Source: Acidimicrobiales bacterium (GTDB lineage: Bacteria > Actinomycetota > Acidimicrobiia > Acidimicrobiales > Bog-793). From it: 52,436 nt of DNA. Within the stretch, counting starts at the first letter, position 1; each line of letters begins with the position of its first letter. The stretch covers positions 1 through 52,436 of the forward strand of contig DATGLP010000010.1 of NCBI GenBank assembly GCA_035294085.1. Direction: 5' to 3'. The notes under the pieces were generated by a model, which had not been told where the DNA came from, did not search any database, and saw only the letters and a list, made by a program, of their open reading frames with translations. A program made the position numbers and the translations under genes. Positions 7,582 to 16,941 of this stretch are shown here, one piece after another.

Positions 7582-8028
7582 GTGAGCGGGGAGGTGGTCA
7601 TCGAGGCCGTCGAGACCGTCACCGGCGAGCACGTCGCGGCGGTCGCCCGCCTGCTCCCCCAGCTCTCGTCGAGCCCGCCGCCCGGGCGGGCCGAGCTCGA
7701 AGCGATCGTCGCCCAGCGCGAGGCGACCCTCCTGCTCGCCCGCGGCGGCGCCGAGGGCGAGATCGTCGGCATGCTCACCCTGCTCGTCTACGCCATCCCG
7801 ACGGGCCGGCGCGCGGTCATCGAGGACGTCGTCGTCGACGGTGCAGCCCGCGGCACGGGCGTGGGCGCCCGCCTGGTGACCGAGGCCCTCCGCCTCGCCG
7901 CCGCGCGCGGCGCCACGAGCGTCGACCTCACCTCCCGGCCGAGCCGGGAGGCGGCGAACCGCCTCTACCAGCGGCTCGGTTTCGAGCGGCGCGACACGAA
8001 CGTCTACCGGTTCGACCTGGCGCACTGA
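7582..8028 (+). CDS. GNAT family N-acetyltransferase
   Basis: 148 residues, GTG start. It transfers an acetyl group from acetyl-CoA to an amine; the acceptor is unknown. Motif A, which binds the CoA pyrophosphate, is RGTGVGARLVTEALRLAA (about residues 93-110), preceded by the strand RAVIEDVVVD. The C-terminal ANRLYQRLGFERRDTNVYRF is the usual motif B ending. The central VGMLTLLVYAIPTGRRAVIE strand-turn is typical of small single-domain GNATs. It is divergent from PAC2 and followed by a long non-coding stretch. Confidence 0.88.
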   Translation: MSGEVVIEAVETVTGEHVAAVARLLPQLSSSPPPGRAELEAIVAQREATLLLARGGAEGEIVGMLTLLVYAIPTGRRAVIEDVVVDGAARGTGVGARLVTEALRLAAARGATSVDLTSRPSREAANRLYQRLGFERRDTNVYRFDLAH

Positions 8029-8405
8029 GCCGGCACCCCCGGCGCGCCGGCCTGGCCCGGGCGAGCATGGCCTCGAGCGCGCCGGCGCGCCCGACGCGAC
8101 GACCCGCGTCCGGCGCCGCGAGGCGCGGCCGATCGCGCCGTGCCGGCTCGTCGACCGCCTCGCCGCGCGAGCGTGCCCGAGCCTGCTCGCCCACGGCGCG
8201 ACCCTCCCCGGATTCCCGACCTGATCGGCGTCGACCTGGGCGGAGGTCGCGCCATCGCCTCCCAAGACCCCTCGGCGAGGGCGCCCGACCTCGGCATCGG
8301 CGCCACCGAGCGCCGGCGCGCCGGCGACCGACAAATATATAAAAGTTGATCCAGATACTCAGCAATTGCTACCATCGCACCCGTCCGAGCAGGAAGGGCA
8401 GCGCC
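8029..8405. other. Non-coding stretch upstream of the sulfur operon
   Basis: 377 bp. The first 300 bp are very GC-rich and contain no credible gene in any frame. The last 75 bp switch abruptly to AT-rich sequence (CAAATATATAAAAGTTGATC), which is exceptional in this window and marks the promoter region of the sulfite reductase operon. Confidence 0.6.
8346..8380 (+). promoter_or_regulatory. Promoter/operator region of the sulfite reductase operon
   Basis: TTGATC (8346-8351) and TACCAT (8370-8375), 18 bp apart, make a plausible -35/-10 pair. The perfect palindrome AGCAATTGCT (8361-8370) lies between and overlaps the -10. The 20-base block from 8361 matches 16 of 20 bases with a block upstream of tauR (from 50570), which suggests a shared sulfur-related control site. 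Confidence 0.45.
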
Positions 8406-10457
8406 ATGACGATCACGACGGATTCGAACAGCCAGCTCGGCGACACGGCGCGCCCGACGGGCGTCCCCGTTGGCGACGGGGGCGTCGGCCGGCGGGGCAT
8501 CGGCCGGCCGGGCAGCGCCCGTGGGCACTCGAGCGGCCCGGGCCCCGAGCCGACCTGGGACCTCGTCGTCAAGCGCAACGCCATCGAGCGCCGAAAGCGC
8601 GAGAAGTTCCCCCTCGACATCATCGACGAGCTCCCCGAGATGATCGCCCGAGGCTACGAGGCCATCCCCGAGGAGGACATCGTCTTCCTGTCGTGGTGGG
8701 GCCTCATGCACGACAAGCCGAAGGTCGGCACCTTCATGGTGCGCGTCAAGGTGCCCGGTGGGCGCATCCTGCCGTCCCAGCTCGACGCGCTCGGACGCCT
8801 GTCTCGCGACTACGGCCGCAACTACGGCGAGCTCACCACCCGCCAGGGCATCCAGCTCCACTGGGTACGCCTCGACCAGCTGCCGGAGGTCCTCGGAGCC
8901 ATCGAGGCGGCAGGGCTCACGACCGCCGGTGGCGAGGGGGACACCGTCCGGAACGTGACGAGCTGCCCGGTCGCCGGCATCGACCGCGCCGAGCTCTTCG
9001 ACGTCTCGCCGCTCGTCGCCGAGGTGGCGCGCTTCTTCTCCGGCAACCGCGACTACTCGGACCTGCCGCGCAAGCACAAGTACACGATCAGCGCCTGCCC
9101 CGCGCAGTGCAACGCCCCCGAGATCCACGACGTCGCACTCGTCGGCACGCTGCGAGACGGCCGCCCCGGGTTCGGGGTGCGCGTCGGCGGCGGCCTCTCG
9201 GCGACCCCGCGCCTGTCACGCGACCTCAAGGTGTTCGTCCCGGCCGCGCCGACCGAGGGCGTCATCGAGGTGCTGCGGGCGATCACCGACGTCTGGCAGA
9301 CGAACCTCCGCTACCGCGTCAGCCGCGTGAAGGCGCGCATCAAGTTCATGGTCGACGACTACGGCCCCGACGGCGTGCGCGCCCTCGTCGAGGAGCGCCT
9401 CGGGCGCCGCCTCGAGGACGGCGAGGCGCCGCCCGCGGCCTTCGACGACGACCACCTCGGCGTCCGGCCCCAGCGCCAGGAGGGACTCGCCTACGTCGGC
9501 GTGCCGGTGCCCATGGGCTGGGTGCGCGGGGACCAGCTCGTCGCCCTCGGGGACCTCCTCGGGTCCTTCGGCGGCGAGGCCCGCTTCACACGTGCGCAGA
9601 ACCTCATCGTGGCGAACGTCCCCGAGGGGCGCGTGCCCTGGCTCGTTCGCGAGCTCGAGGCGATCGGCCTCGAGCCCAACCGCTCCAAGCTCTACGCCCG
9701 CTCGGTGGCCTGCACCGACCACCAGTTCTGCAACTACTCGGTGGCCGAGACGAAGGGGAAGCTGCGCGAGCTGCTCGCCGAGCTCGAGCGGCGCTTCGGC
9801 GCGGGGGCGGTCGAGGAGCTTCGCATCCACATGGACGGCTGCCCGCACGCGTGCGCACAGCACTGGATGGGCGACGTCGGCCTGCAGGGCACCACCGCGA
9901 CCGACCCGGCCACCGGCCGACGGATCCAGGCCTACAACCTGCGCCTGCGCGGCGGGATGGGCACGAGGGCCGCGATCGGCGTGCCGGTCCTCCGGCGCAT
10001 CCCCGAGGAGGAGGTGACCGAGGTCGTGGCGCGCCTCGTCGGCGCCTGGCTGGCCGAGCGCGACCGCTCGGGGGGGTCGCTCGACTTCGCCGAGTTCCTC
10101 GCGCGCCACGACGACGACGAGATCCGCACCATCTGCGCCGCGGGCGAGGACGAGCGGCCGGGCGAGACGGCGCGGCCCCGGGCGCAGGTCCGGGTGCCCG
10201 GCATGCTCATCGAGGCGACCGGCGGCGCCGACGTCGTCGACGTCGAACCCGCCACGATCGGTGCCGTCCTCGCCGAGCTCAAGGCCCGCTACCCGGCGCT
10301 CGTCGCGCAGGTCCTCGGCCCCGACGGGGAGGTGGCGGCCTCCATCAACCTCTTCATCGGCGAGGAGGACGTCCGCGCCCTCGGCGGCATGGACGCCAAG
10401 CTCGCCGCCGGCCAAGAGCTCACGATCCTGCCAGCCCTCTCGGGCGGCGCCTGGTAG
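8406..10457 (+). CDS. Ferredoxin-type sulfite (nitrite) reductase fused to a ubiquitin-like sulfur-carrier domain
   Basis: Reduces sulfite to sulfide with six electrons at a siroheme-[4Fe-4S] centre. The ATG at 8406 follows an AGGAAGG ribosome site. Of 683 residues, about 1-50 are low-complexity and Gly-rich. Two ferredoxin-like and two NIR/SIR repeats follow (LTTRQGIQLHWVRL, TSCPVAGIDRAELFD, SACPAQCNAPEIHD). The cluster cysteines are at 436, 442, 479 and 483 (CTDHQFC and GCPHAC). Residues about 596-683 are a separate MoaD/ThiS-like beta-grasp domain: MLIEATGGADVVDVEPATIG, AELKARYPALVAQVLGPDGE, INLFIGEEDV, LAAGQELTILPALSGGAW. The sulfur-carrier diglycine is Gly680-Gly681, followed by Ala-Trp, so it is masked until a peptidase removes two residues. 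APS reductase follows 12 bp later, so sulfite rather than nitrite is the likely substrate. Confidence 0.9.
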   Translation: MTITTDSNSQLGDTARPTGVPVGDGGVGRRGIGRPGSARGHSSGPGPEPTWDLVVKRNAIERRKREKFPLDIIDELPEMIARGYEAIPEEDIVFLSWWGLMHDKPKVGTFMVRVKVPGGRILPSQLDALGRLSRDYGRNYGELTTRQGIQLHWVRLDQLPEVLGAIEAAGLTTAGGEGDTVRNVTSCPVAGIDRAELFDVSPLVAEVARFFSGNRDYSDLPRKHKYTISACPAQCNAPEIHDVALVGTLRDGRPGFGVRVGGGLSATPRLSRDLKVFVPAAPTEGVIEVLRAITDVWQTNLRYRVSRVKARIKFMVDDYGPDGVRALVEERLGRRLEDGEAPPAAFDDDHLGVRPQRQEGLAYVGVPVPMGWVRGDQLVALGDLLGSFGGEARFTRAQNLIVANVPEGRVPWLVRELEAIGLEPNRSKLYARSVACTDHQFCNYSVAETKGKLRELLAELERRFGAGAVEELRIHMDGCPHACAQHWMGDVGLQGTTATDPATGRRIQAYNLRLRGGMGTRAAIGVPVLRRIPEEEVTEVVARLVGAWLAERDRSGGSLDFAEFLARHDDDEIRTICAAGEDERPGETARPRAQVRVPGMLIEATGGADVVDVEPATIGAVLAELKARYPALVAQVLGPDGEVAASINLFIGEEDVRALGGMDAKLAAGQELTILPALSGGAW

Positions 10458-10469
10458 CGAGGAGGGACG

Positions 10470-11282
10470 ATGCACGCGCTCGCGTCCAGCGAGGAGGCGA
10501 CCGACCGGGTCGTCTTCGACGACCTCGAGGTGGGCGAGCTCGCGATCGAGCTCGACCCCTGCGAGCCCGAGGAGGTGATCGCCTGGGCGCTCGAGACCTT
10601 CGCGCCCGAGCGGGTCGCCGTCGTGACGGCGCTGCAGGCCGAGGGCATGGCGATCCTCGACATGGCGGCCGCGATCCGCCCGGACGTGCGCGTCCTCACG
10701 GTCGACACCGGCATGCTGCCCGAGGCGAGCTATCGGGTGATGGACGAGGTGCGCGCCCGCTACCCCTCGGCGCGCTTCGAGGTGCACCGACCCGACGAGG
10801 CCGAGGTCGCGGCCCTCGTCGCCGAGCACGGCGAGGACCTCTTCTACCGGTCGGTGCCCCTGCGGCTGCGCTGCTGCGAGGTTCGCAAGGTCCGCCCGCT
10901 CGTCCGGGCGCTCGAGCACCTCGACTGCTGGATCACCGGGCTGCGGCGCGACCAGTGGGCCTCGCGCGCGGCGATCCGCAAGGTCGAGCTCGACCACGAC
11001 CACCTCGGGATCGTGAAGCTCAACCCCCTCGCCGACTGGACGAAGGAGGAGGTCTGGGCCTACCTCGCCGCGAGCGGGGCGCCCGTGCACCCCCTCTACG
11101 CCGAGGGCTACACGAGCATCGGCTGCGCTCCCTGCACCCGCCCGATCCGTCCCGGCGAGGACGAGCGCGCCGGGCGCTGGTGGTGGGAGGAGAACGCCCC
11201 GAAGGAGTGCGGGATCCACTGCCCCATCGAGACCGGCGGCTTCGAGCACGAGGCGAGCGCCATCATCGGTGACCGGCACTGA
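10470..11282 (+). CDS. cysH: Adenylyl-sulfate (APS) reductase, 4Fe-4S type
   Basis: Reduces adenosine 5'-phosphosulfate to sulfite and AMP with thioredoxin. 270 residues, ATG preceded by GAGGAGGG. The PAPS-reductase fold has VAVVTALQAEGMAILDMAA and VRVLTVDTGMLPE at the nucleotide site and GLRRDQWASRAAI as the substrate loop. The cluster cysteines of the bacterial APS-reductase subgroup are present: Cys135-Cys136 and Cys219-x2-Cys222. The catalytic cysteine is in KECGIHC (Cys247). PAPS reductases of the enteric type lack the cluster pairs, so APS is the expected substrate. It lies 12 bp after the sulfite reductase and overlaps the next gene by 14 bp. ATP sulfurylase genes are not in the window. 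Confidence 0.95.
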   Translation: MHALASSEEATDRVVFDDLEVGELAIELDPCEPEEVIAWALETFAPERVAVVTALQAEGMAILDMAAAIRPDVRVLTVDTGMLPEASYRVMDEVRARYPSARFEVHRPDEAEVAALVAEHGEDLFYRSVPLRLRCCEVRKVRPLVRALEHLDCWITGLRRDQWASRAAIRKVELDHDHLGIVKLNPLADWTKEEVWAYLAASGAPVHPLYAEGYTSIGCAPCTRPIRPGEDERAGRWWWEENAPKECGIHCPIETGGFEHEASAIIGDRH

Positions 11283-11790
11283 GGGGTCCGGCGGCGGGGA
11301 GCCCGCGAGGGCCCCGGGCGGGTCGGGCGCGCCGACCGGTGGCCCCCTGCTCCTCGACGAGGAGGAGGCAGAGCTCGTGACGGTCGAGGCCGAGGCGGCC
11401 GCGCGCGTCCTCCCCGAGCCGCGCCGGAGCGAGGCGGCGCGCATCGCCGAGGCGGCGCGCCGGGGCGAGGTGCCCGCGGCCCTCGGCGCGGCGCTCGGCG
11501 AGCTGCTCGAGGCGTCGCTCGCGGGCGGCCGGGCCCGCCGGCTCCACCTCGCCGAGGGCGAGCGGGTGCTCACCGGAGTGCTCCGGCGCACCCCGGTGGG
11601 CCGCGCCCTCGCCGAGCGCCTCGAGGAGCTCAACGAGGCGCTCGGCGCACTCGTCGGCAGGCGCCTCGAGGCGGTCGCCGCCGGCATGCGCACGGCGGGG
11701 CACTACACGCTCACGATCCGCTGCGACGGGGTGGGCGTGACACTCGCCGTCGGCCCCCGCGGCGTCGAGCTCGAGCACCTCAGCGCCTAG
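11269..11790 (+). CDS. Unknown protein in the sulfate assimilation operon
   Basis: 173 residues from a GTG inside the 3' end of cysH (14 bp overlap). I do not recognise the family. The first 30 residues are Gly/Pro-rich. The middle is helical and rich in Ala, Glu and Arg (AARRGEVPAALGAALGELLE, GRALAERLEELNEALGALVG). The C-terminus is strand-like (GHYTLTIRCDGVGVTLAVGP). There is one cysteine, and no membrane segment or signal peptide. Tight coupling to cysH suggests a role linked to sulfate reduction, but nothing in the sequence says which. A minus-strand frame over the same bases is an arginine/alanine shadow. Confidence 0.65.
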   Translation: MTGTEGSGGGEPARAPGGSGAPTGGPLLLDEEEAELVTVEAEAAARVLPEPRRSEAARIAEAARRGEVPAALGAALGELLEASLAGGRARRLHLAEGERVLTGVLRRTPVGRALAERLEELNEALGALVGRRLEAVAAGMRTAGHYTLTIRCDGVGVTLAVGPRGVELEHLSA

Positions 11791-11832
11791 CCCGAGCGCG
11801 CCCTCGCCGGGCGCCTGCAGCGGGGCCCCCGG

Positions 11833-11863
11833 TTGGGACTGGGGCGGGACCGCCTTCTAGGAT
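11833..11863 (+). promoter_or_regulatory. Promoter of citrate synthase
   Basis: TTGGGA (11833-11838) and TAGGAT (11858-11863) are separated by 19 bp. Transcription from here would give a 5' leader of about 47 nt before the gltA GTG. Confidence 0.4.
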
Positions 11864-11917
11864 CGTCCCGTCGGGGCATCGAGTGTCGGGGACCCCGCCC
11901 CAGGGGAAGGCGCAGTC

Positions 11918-13189
<1,272 letters not shown>

Positions 13190-13219
13190 CGCGCCGGCCA
13201 GGGGCGCGGCGCGATCGCT

Positions 13220-13234
13220 GGCGCCTATGGCGCC
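13220..13234. terminator. Possible bidirectional hairpin between gltA and rlmB
   Basis: GGCGCC-TAT-GGCGCC forms a 6-bp stem in the 51-bp gap between the convergent citrate synthase and rlmB genes. Short and without a T-run, so the call is tentative. Confidence 0.35.
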
Positions 13235-13240
13235 GATGCG

Positions 13241-14125
13241 CTAGACAGATCGGACGCCGCGCGAAGGGCGCGGCAGGGATCGGGGGGGATCCGCGCGACG
13301 GCCCGCCGCCTCGGCGTGCGGGCCGTCGCCGCGTGCGCCGCCCCGGCGGCGGGCCGCCTCGAAGCAGGCGATCGCCGCAGCGGCGGCGACGTTCAGCGAG
13401 GGGATCGGCCCCGCGAGGGGGATGCGGACGAGGAGGTCGCAGCGGGCCCGCGTGAGAGGGGCGAGGCCGCGGCCCTCGGCGCCGAGCACGACGGCGAGCG
13501 GCTCGGCGAGCACCTCGACGTCCCAGAGCGAGCGGTCCCCCGACGCGTCGAGCCCGACGACCCACACCCCGGCCGCCCGCAGCGCGCGAAGCGCGGCGGG
13601 GATCCCCGCCACGAGGGCGATCGGCAGGTGCTCGACGGCTCCCGCGGCGGCCTTCGCCGCGCTCGGCGTGACGTGGGCACCCCGCCGACGGGCGAGGACG
13701 GCGCCGGTCGCCCCGGCGCACAGGGCGCTGCGCAGGACGGCACCGAGGTTCCCCGGGTCGGTGACCGAGTCGAGCACGACGAGGAAGGGCGGGTCGCCAC
13801 GCTCGCCGGGCGCCGCGAGGTCGGCGAGCGGCGCCGGCACGAGGGGGGCGGCGAGGGCCACGACCCCCTGGTGCGCCTCGGAGCGGGCTCGGCGCGCGAG
13901 CTCGGGCGCGCCGACGCGCCGCACCGGGACGCCGGCCGCGCCCGCCAGGGCGAGCAGCTCCCGGACCGGCCCCGCCCCGTCGCGTCCCGCCGCGACGAGG
14001 ACCTCGTGCACCGGCCGCCGGCCGGCGACGAGCAGCTCGCGCACCGCCTGCAGCCCCTCGACCTGCTCGCCGCCGAGCCGCCCGGGCGCGTCCGGCGAAC
14101 CCCGTCGGCGCGCCCGGGGCGTCAC
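13241..14125 (-). CDS. rlmB: SpoU-family 2'-O-ribose methyltransferase, RlmB type
   Basis: Methylates a ribose 2'-hydroxyl in rRNA (G2251 of 23S rRNA for RlmB) using SAM bound in a trefoil knot. 294 residues. The N-terminal substrate-binding domain has EQVEGLQAVRELLVAGRRPV and SEAHQGVVALAAPL. The SpoU motifs are LVVLDSVTDPGNLGAVLRSA (motif 1, with the catalytic-loop Asn and Arg), LAVVLGAEGRGL (motif 2) and IPLAGPIPSLNVAAAAAIAC (motif 3). The GTG start overlaps the ispF stop by 4 bp, so it is translated as part of the isoprenoid operon. rRNA target specificity within the SpoU family is inferred. Confidence 0.9.
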   Translation of the reverse strand: MTPRARRRGSPDAPGRLGGEQVEGLQAVRELLVAGRRPVHEVLVAAGRDGAGPVRELLALAGAAGVPVRRVGAPELARRARSEAHQGVVALAAPLVPAPLADLAAPGERGDPPFLVVLDSVTDPGNLGAVLRSALCAGATGAVLARRRGAHVTPSAAKAAAGAVEHLPIALVAGIPAALRALRAAGVWVVGLDASGDRSLWDVEVLAEPLAVVLGAEGRGLAPLTRARCDLLVRIPLAGPIPSLNVAAAAAIACFEAARRRGGARGDGPHAEAAGRRADPPRSLPRPSRGVRSV

Positions 14126-14604
14126 CGCTCGAGGAGGGCGACGGCGAGGCAGGCGAGGCCCTCGAGCCGGCCGAGGCTGCCGAGGCGCTCGGCGCGCGTC
14201 GCCTTCACGTGGACGGGCCCCCCCGCCGCAGCCGACAGCCGCGCCGCCATCTCGGCGCGCGCCGGGGCGAGGCGCGGCGCCTCGGCGACGACCGTGCAGT
14301 CGGCGTTCACGAGGCGCCAGCCGTCGCGTCCCAGGAGGCGGGCGCAGGCGCCGAGGAGCTGGAGGCTGTCGGCGCCCCGCCAGGCCTCGTCGGTGTCGGG
14401 GAAGTGACTCCCGATGTCGCCGAGGCCGGCAGCGCCGAGCAGCGCGTCGGCGAGCGCGTGGGCGAGGGCGTCGGCGTCGCTGTGCCCCGAGAGGCCGCGC
14501 TCCTCGGCGAAGCAGACGCCGCCGAGGACGAGCGGGCGGGGGGCCTCGCCCTCGGCGAGGAAGCGGTGGAGGTCGACCCCCAGGCCGATCCGCTGCTCGC
14601 TCAC
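14122..14604 (-). CDS. ispF: 2-C-methyl-D-erythritol 2,4-cyclodiphosphate synthase
   Basis: Fifth step of the MEP isoprenoid pathway: cyclises CDP-ME 2-phosphate to MEcPP with release of CMP. 160 residues, the standard length. It has the metal-binding GLGVDLHRF (Asp and His of the zinc site), LSGHSDADALAHALADALLG, the GDIGSHFPDTD loop, and the C-terminal CDP-binding VKATRAERLG. The start overlaps the ispD stop by 4 bp and its own stop overlaps rlmB, giving the usual ispD-ispF coupling. The active form is a trimer. Confidence 0.96.
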   Translation of the reverse strand: MSEQRIGLGVDLHRFLAEGEAPRPLVLGGVCFAEERGLSGHSDADALAHALADALLGAAGLGDIGSHFPDTDEAWRGADSLQLLGACARLLGRDGWRLVNADCTVVAEAPRLAPARAEMAARLSAAAGGPVHVKATRAERLGSLGRLEGLACLAVALLER

Positions 14605-15257
14605 GGCACGCCGCCGCAGCCAGCGAGGGCGGCGGCGCGCTCGAGGTCGCCCGCCTCGGTGAGCTTCAGGTTGCGTGCCTCGCCGGGCACGACGACGACG
14701 CGTCCGCCCACGCCCTCGACGAGGCAGGCGTCGTCCGTGCCCTCGCCCCCGCCGGCGTGCGCGAGCCGCAGGACCGCCGCGGCGAAGGCCTGGGGGGTCT
14801 GCACGGCGACGAGCTCGTCGCGTGCGAGCGTCTCGACCACCTCGCCCCCGCGCACCCGCTTCACCGTGTCGGCGAGGGCGAGGCCCGGGACGGCGCCGTC
14901 GGCCCCGGCGCGCACCGCGGCGACGACGGCACGGAACAGCGACGGCGAGGCGAGGGGGCGCGCCGCGTCGTGCACGACGACCACCTCGGCCTCGGCGGGC
15001 ACGAGGGCGAGGCCGGCGCGGACGCTCGCGGCACGCGTGGCGCCGCCGGGGACGACGAGGCGGCAGCCCGCGTGGCGGGCCGGCTCGCCGAGCGCCTCGG
15101 GCGGCAGCACGAGGACGACCTCGTCAGCGACGCTTCGAGCCGCCTCGACCGCCCACTCGAGCACGGCTCGCCCCTTGAGCGAGGAGAACTGCTTCGGGCG
15201 CCCGAAGCGCCGGCCGGAGCCGGCGGCGACGACGATCGCCCAGACGCCGCCCGGCAC
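14601..15257 (-). CDS. ispD: 2-C-methyl-D-erythritol 4-phosphate cytidylyltransferase
   Basis: Third step of the MEP pathway: attaches CMP from CTP to MEP. 218 residues. The CTP-binding N-terminus VWAIVVAAGSGRRFGRPKQF has the GxGxR and KQ catalytic residues. VVVHDAARPLASPSLF is the DAARP motif, and VQTPQAFAAAVLRLAH and the late EGVGGRVVVVPGEARNLKLT complete the family pattern. It lies 10 bp downstream of carD, so the CarD-IspD-IspF-RlmB order forms one likely transcript. Confidence 0.96.
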   Translation of the reverse strand: MPGGVWAIVVAAGSGRRFGRPKQFSSLKGRAVLEWAVEAARSVADEVVLVLPPEALGEPARHAGCRLVVPGGATRAASVRAGLALVPAEAEVVVVHDAARPLASPSLFRAVVAAVRAGADGAVPGLALADTVKRVRGGEVVETLARDELVAVQTPQAFAAAVLRLAHAGGGEGTDDACLVEGVGGRVVVVPGEARNLKLTEAGDLERAAALAGCGGVP

Positions 15258-15267
15258 GGACGGGCCG

Positions 15268-15744
15268 CTAGGGCAGGGCGGCGTTCAGCCGCTCCTCGGC
15301 CTCCGCCTCGCTCACGCCGATGGCGAAGGTGAGCTCGGACACGAGGATCTGACGGGCGCGGTTCAGCATCCGCTTCTCCCCGGCCGACAGCCCCTTGTCC
15401 TTGTCGCGAATCGAGAGGTTCCGCACGACCTCGGCGACCTGGTAGATGTCCCCCGACTTCAGCTTCTCGACGTGGTTCTTGTAGCGCCGGGACCAGTTCG
15501 TCGGCATCCGCGCCTCCTTCTTGCGGAGGACGGCGAACACCTCCTCGACCTCCTCGTCGTTGATCACCTCCCGCAGGCCGACCTCGTCGGTGTTGTCGGC
15601 CGGCACCATCAACGTGAGGTCCCCGTAGGCGAGGCGCAGGACGAGGTACTCGCGCTTCTCGCCGAACGCCTCGCGCACCTCCCGCCGCTCGACCACCGCG
15701 GCGCCGTGGTGGGGGTAGACGACCTTGTCGCCAACGTCGAACAC
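15268..15744 (-). CDS. carD: CarD/CdnL family RNA polymerase-binding regulator
   Basis: Binds the RNA polymerase beta subunit and stabilises open complexes, notably at rRNA promoters in mycobacteria. The start is the GTG at 15744, behind AAGGAG with 8 bp spacing; it gives 158 residues beginning FDVGDKVVYPHHGAAVVERR, the family's standard N-terminus. The N-terminal RNAP-interaction domain covers residues 1-60 (EYLVLRLAYGDLTLMVPADN). The C-terminal helical DNA-binding domain has PTNWSRRYKNHVEKLKSGDI with the conserved Trp that wedges into the minor groove, and ends SEAEAEERLNAALP. The open frame extends 60 bp upstream, but that part is out of character. Confidence 0.95.
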   Translation of the reverse strand: MFDVGDKVVYPHHGAAVVERREVREAFGEKREYLVLRLAYGDLTLMVPADNTDEVGLREVINDEEVEEVFAVLRKKEARMPTNWSRRYKNHVEKLKSGDIYQVAEVVRNLSIRDKDKGLSAGEKRMLNRARQILVSELTFAIGVSEAEAEERLNAALP

Positions 15745-15867
15745 TGCGCGGCTCCTTCGACTACGGGCGGGAAGCAGGCACCGCCCAGGCGGCGCGCCGA
15801 GCAACGAGGAGTGCCGGCGCAGCCGCTCCAGTGTACCGCCTCGGCGAGCGCCCCCTCGCCACCTGCG

Positions 15868-16935
15868 CTAGGCGAGGTGGTCGAGGATGCTCGTCTCGGT
15901 GAGGCGGGCGATGCCGCTCTTCACCGCGCGCGCCCGATCCTCGCTCATCCCCGCCGCCACGGCGAGGTCCCCGACCGGGGCGCGCACGAGGCCGTGGAGG
16001 TCGCCGAAGCGCCCGACGAGGCCGCGCACCTCGTCGCTCGAGAGCTGGGGCAGGCGGTGCAGGAAGCGCAGCCCCCGCGGGGAGACCGGGGCGTCCAGCG
16101 CCACGGGGGCACCCGGCGGCGCGAGGACGGCGGCGACCCGCTCGAGCGAGGCGAGGTCGTCGGTCCCCATGTCGGCGAGGCGCTCCAGCACCTCGTCGAC
16201 GCTCGGGCCACTGGACGGGAGGTAGTCCTCGAGGAGCAGGCGCCGCTCGCCGTACACCCCGGTCGCGAGCTCGTCGAGCTGGATCTGCACCAGGCGGCCG
16301 TGCGGGCCGAGCTCCTCGAGCAGGTCGCCGATCTCCCCCGCGACGCGCAGCACCATCTCCATCTGCTGGAGCACGCCCGCCACCTCGCCGACGGTGACGA
16401 CGTCCTCGACCTCGCAGCGCCCGAGCGTGGCGCGCTCCTCGTCGAGGCGGGCCTTGAAGCGCTCGAGGGTGCGCAGGAGGTGGCTCGAGCGGGCGATGAG
16501 GAGCTCGGGCGGCTGCAGCTGGCGCCGGGCGTCGCGCCGGTAGAGGGTGATCGTGCCCATCTCCTCGGACACCGCGATCACCGGCACGTCGAGCGCCCGC
16601 GCGACGCGCTCGGCGGTGCGATGGCGCGTCCCGGTCTCGCTCGTCGGCGTCGAGGGGTCGGGCACGAGGTGGACGTTGGCCCAGGCGATGCGCGTGCCAC
16701 GGCGGTCGAGGATGATGGCGCCGTCCATCTTGGCGAGCTCCGAGAGCCGCTGGGGGCTGAGCTCGGCGTCGATGTGGAAGCCGCCCGAGGACACGGCGAG
16801 CACCTCCGGCCCGTCGCCGAGGACGATGAGCGCCCCCATCCTCGCGGCGAGGATGCGCTCGAGCCCCTCGCGCATCTTCGACCCAGGCACCACCTGGGCG
16901 AGCAGCTCGCGCAGCGCGCCGTCCGGGCGGTCCAC
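15868..16935 (-). CDS. disA: DNA integrity scanning diadenylate cyclase
   Basis: Makes cyclic di-AMP from two ATP; the octamer senses branched DNA. 355 residues from a GTG. The DAC domain (about 1-140) has the catalytic MDGAIILDRRGTRIAWANVH (DGA motif) and TRHRTAERVARAL (RHR motif), plus GTITLYRR. A helical spine (residues 150-280) is followed by HhH DNA-binding repeats near the C-terminus (PQLSSDEVRGLVGRFGDLHG, LAVAAGMSEDRARAVKSGIA). It follows radA by 9 bp, the conserved radA-disA pairing. Its own -10 box overlaps the radA stop codon. Confidence 0.96.
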   Translation of the reverse strand: MDRPDGALRELLAQVVPGSKMREGLERILAARMGALIVLGDGPEVLAVSSGGFHIDAELSPQRLSELAKMDGAIILDRRGTRIAWANVHLVPDPSTPTSETGTRHRTAERVARALDVPVIAVSEEMGTITLYRRDARRQLQPPELLIARSSHLLRTLERFKARLDEERATLGRCEVEDVVTVGEVAGVLQQMEMVLRVAGEIGDLLEELGPHGRLVQIQLDELATGVYGERRLLLEDYLPSSGPSVDEVLERLADMGTDDLASLERVAAVLAPPGAPVALDAPVSPRGLRFLHRLPQLSSDEVRGLVGRFGDLHGLVRAPVGDLAVAAGMSEDRARAVKSGIARLTETSILDHLA

Positions 16936-16941
16936 CCGCCC

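Noticed and set aside
8366-11272. Plus-strand frame of 968 codons across the sulfur operon
   Set aside because: It is the alternate frame of the sulfite reductase and cysH genes, almost entirely Arg/Pro/Gly, with none of their motifs.
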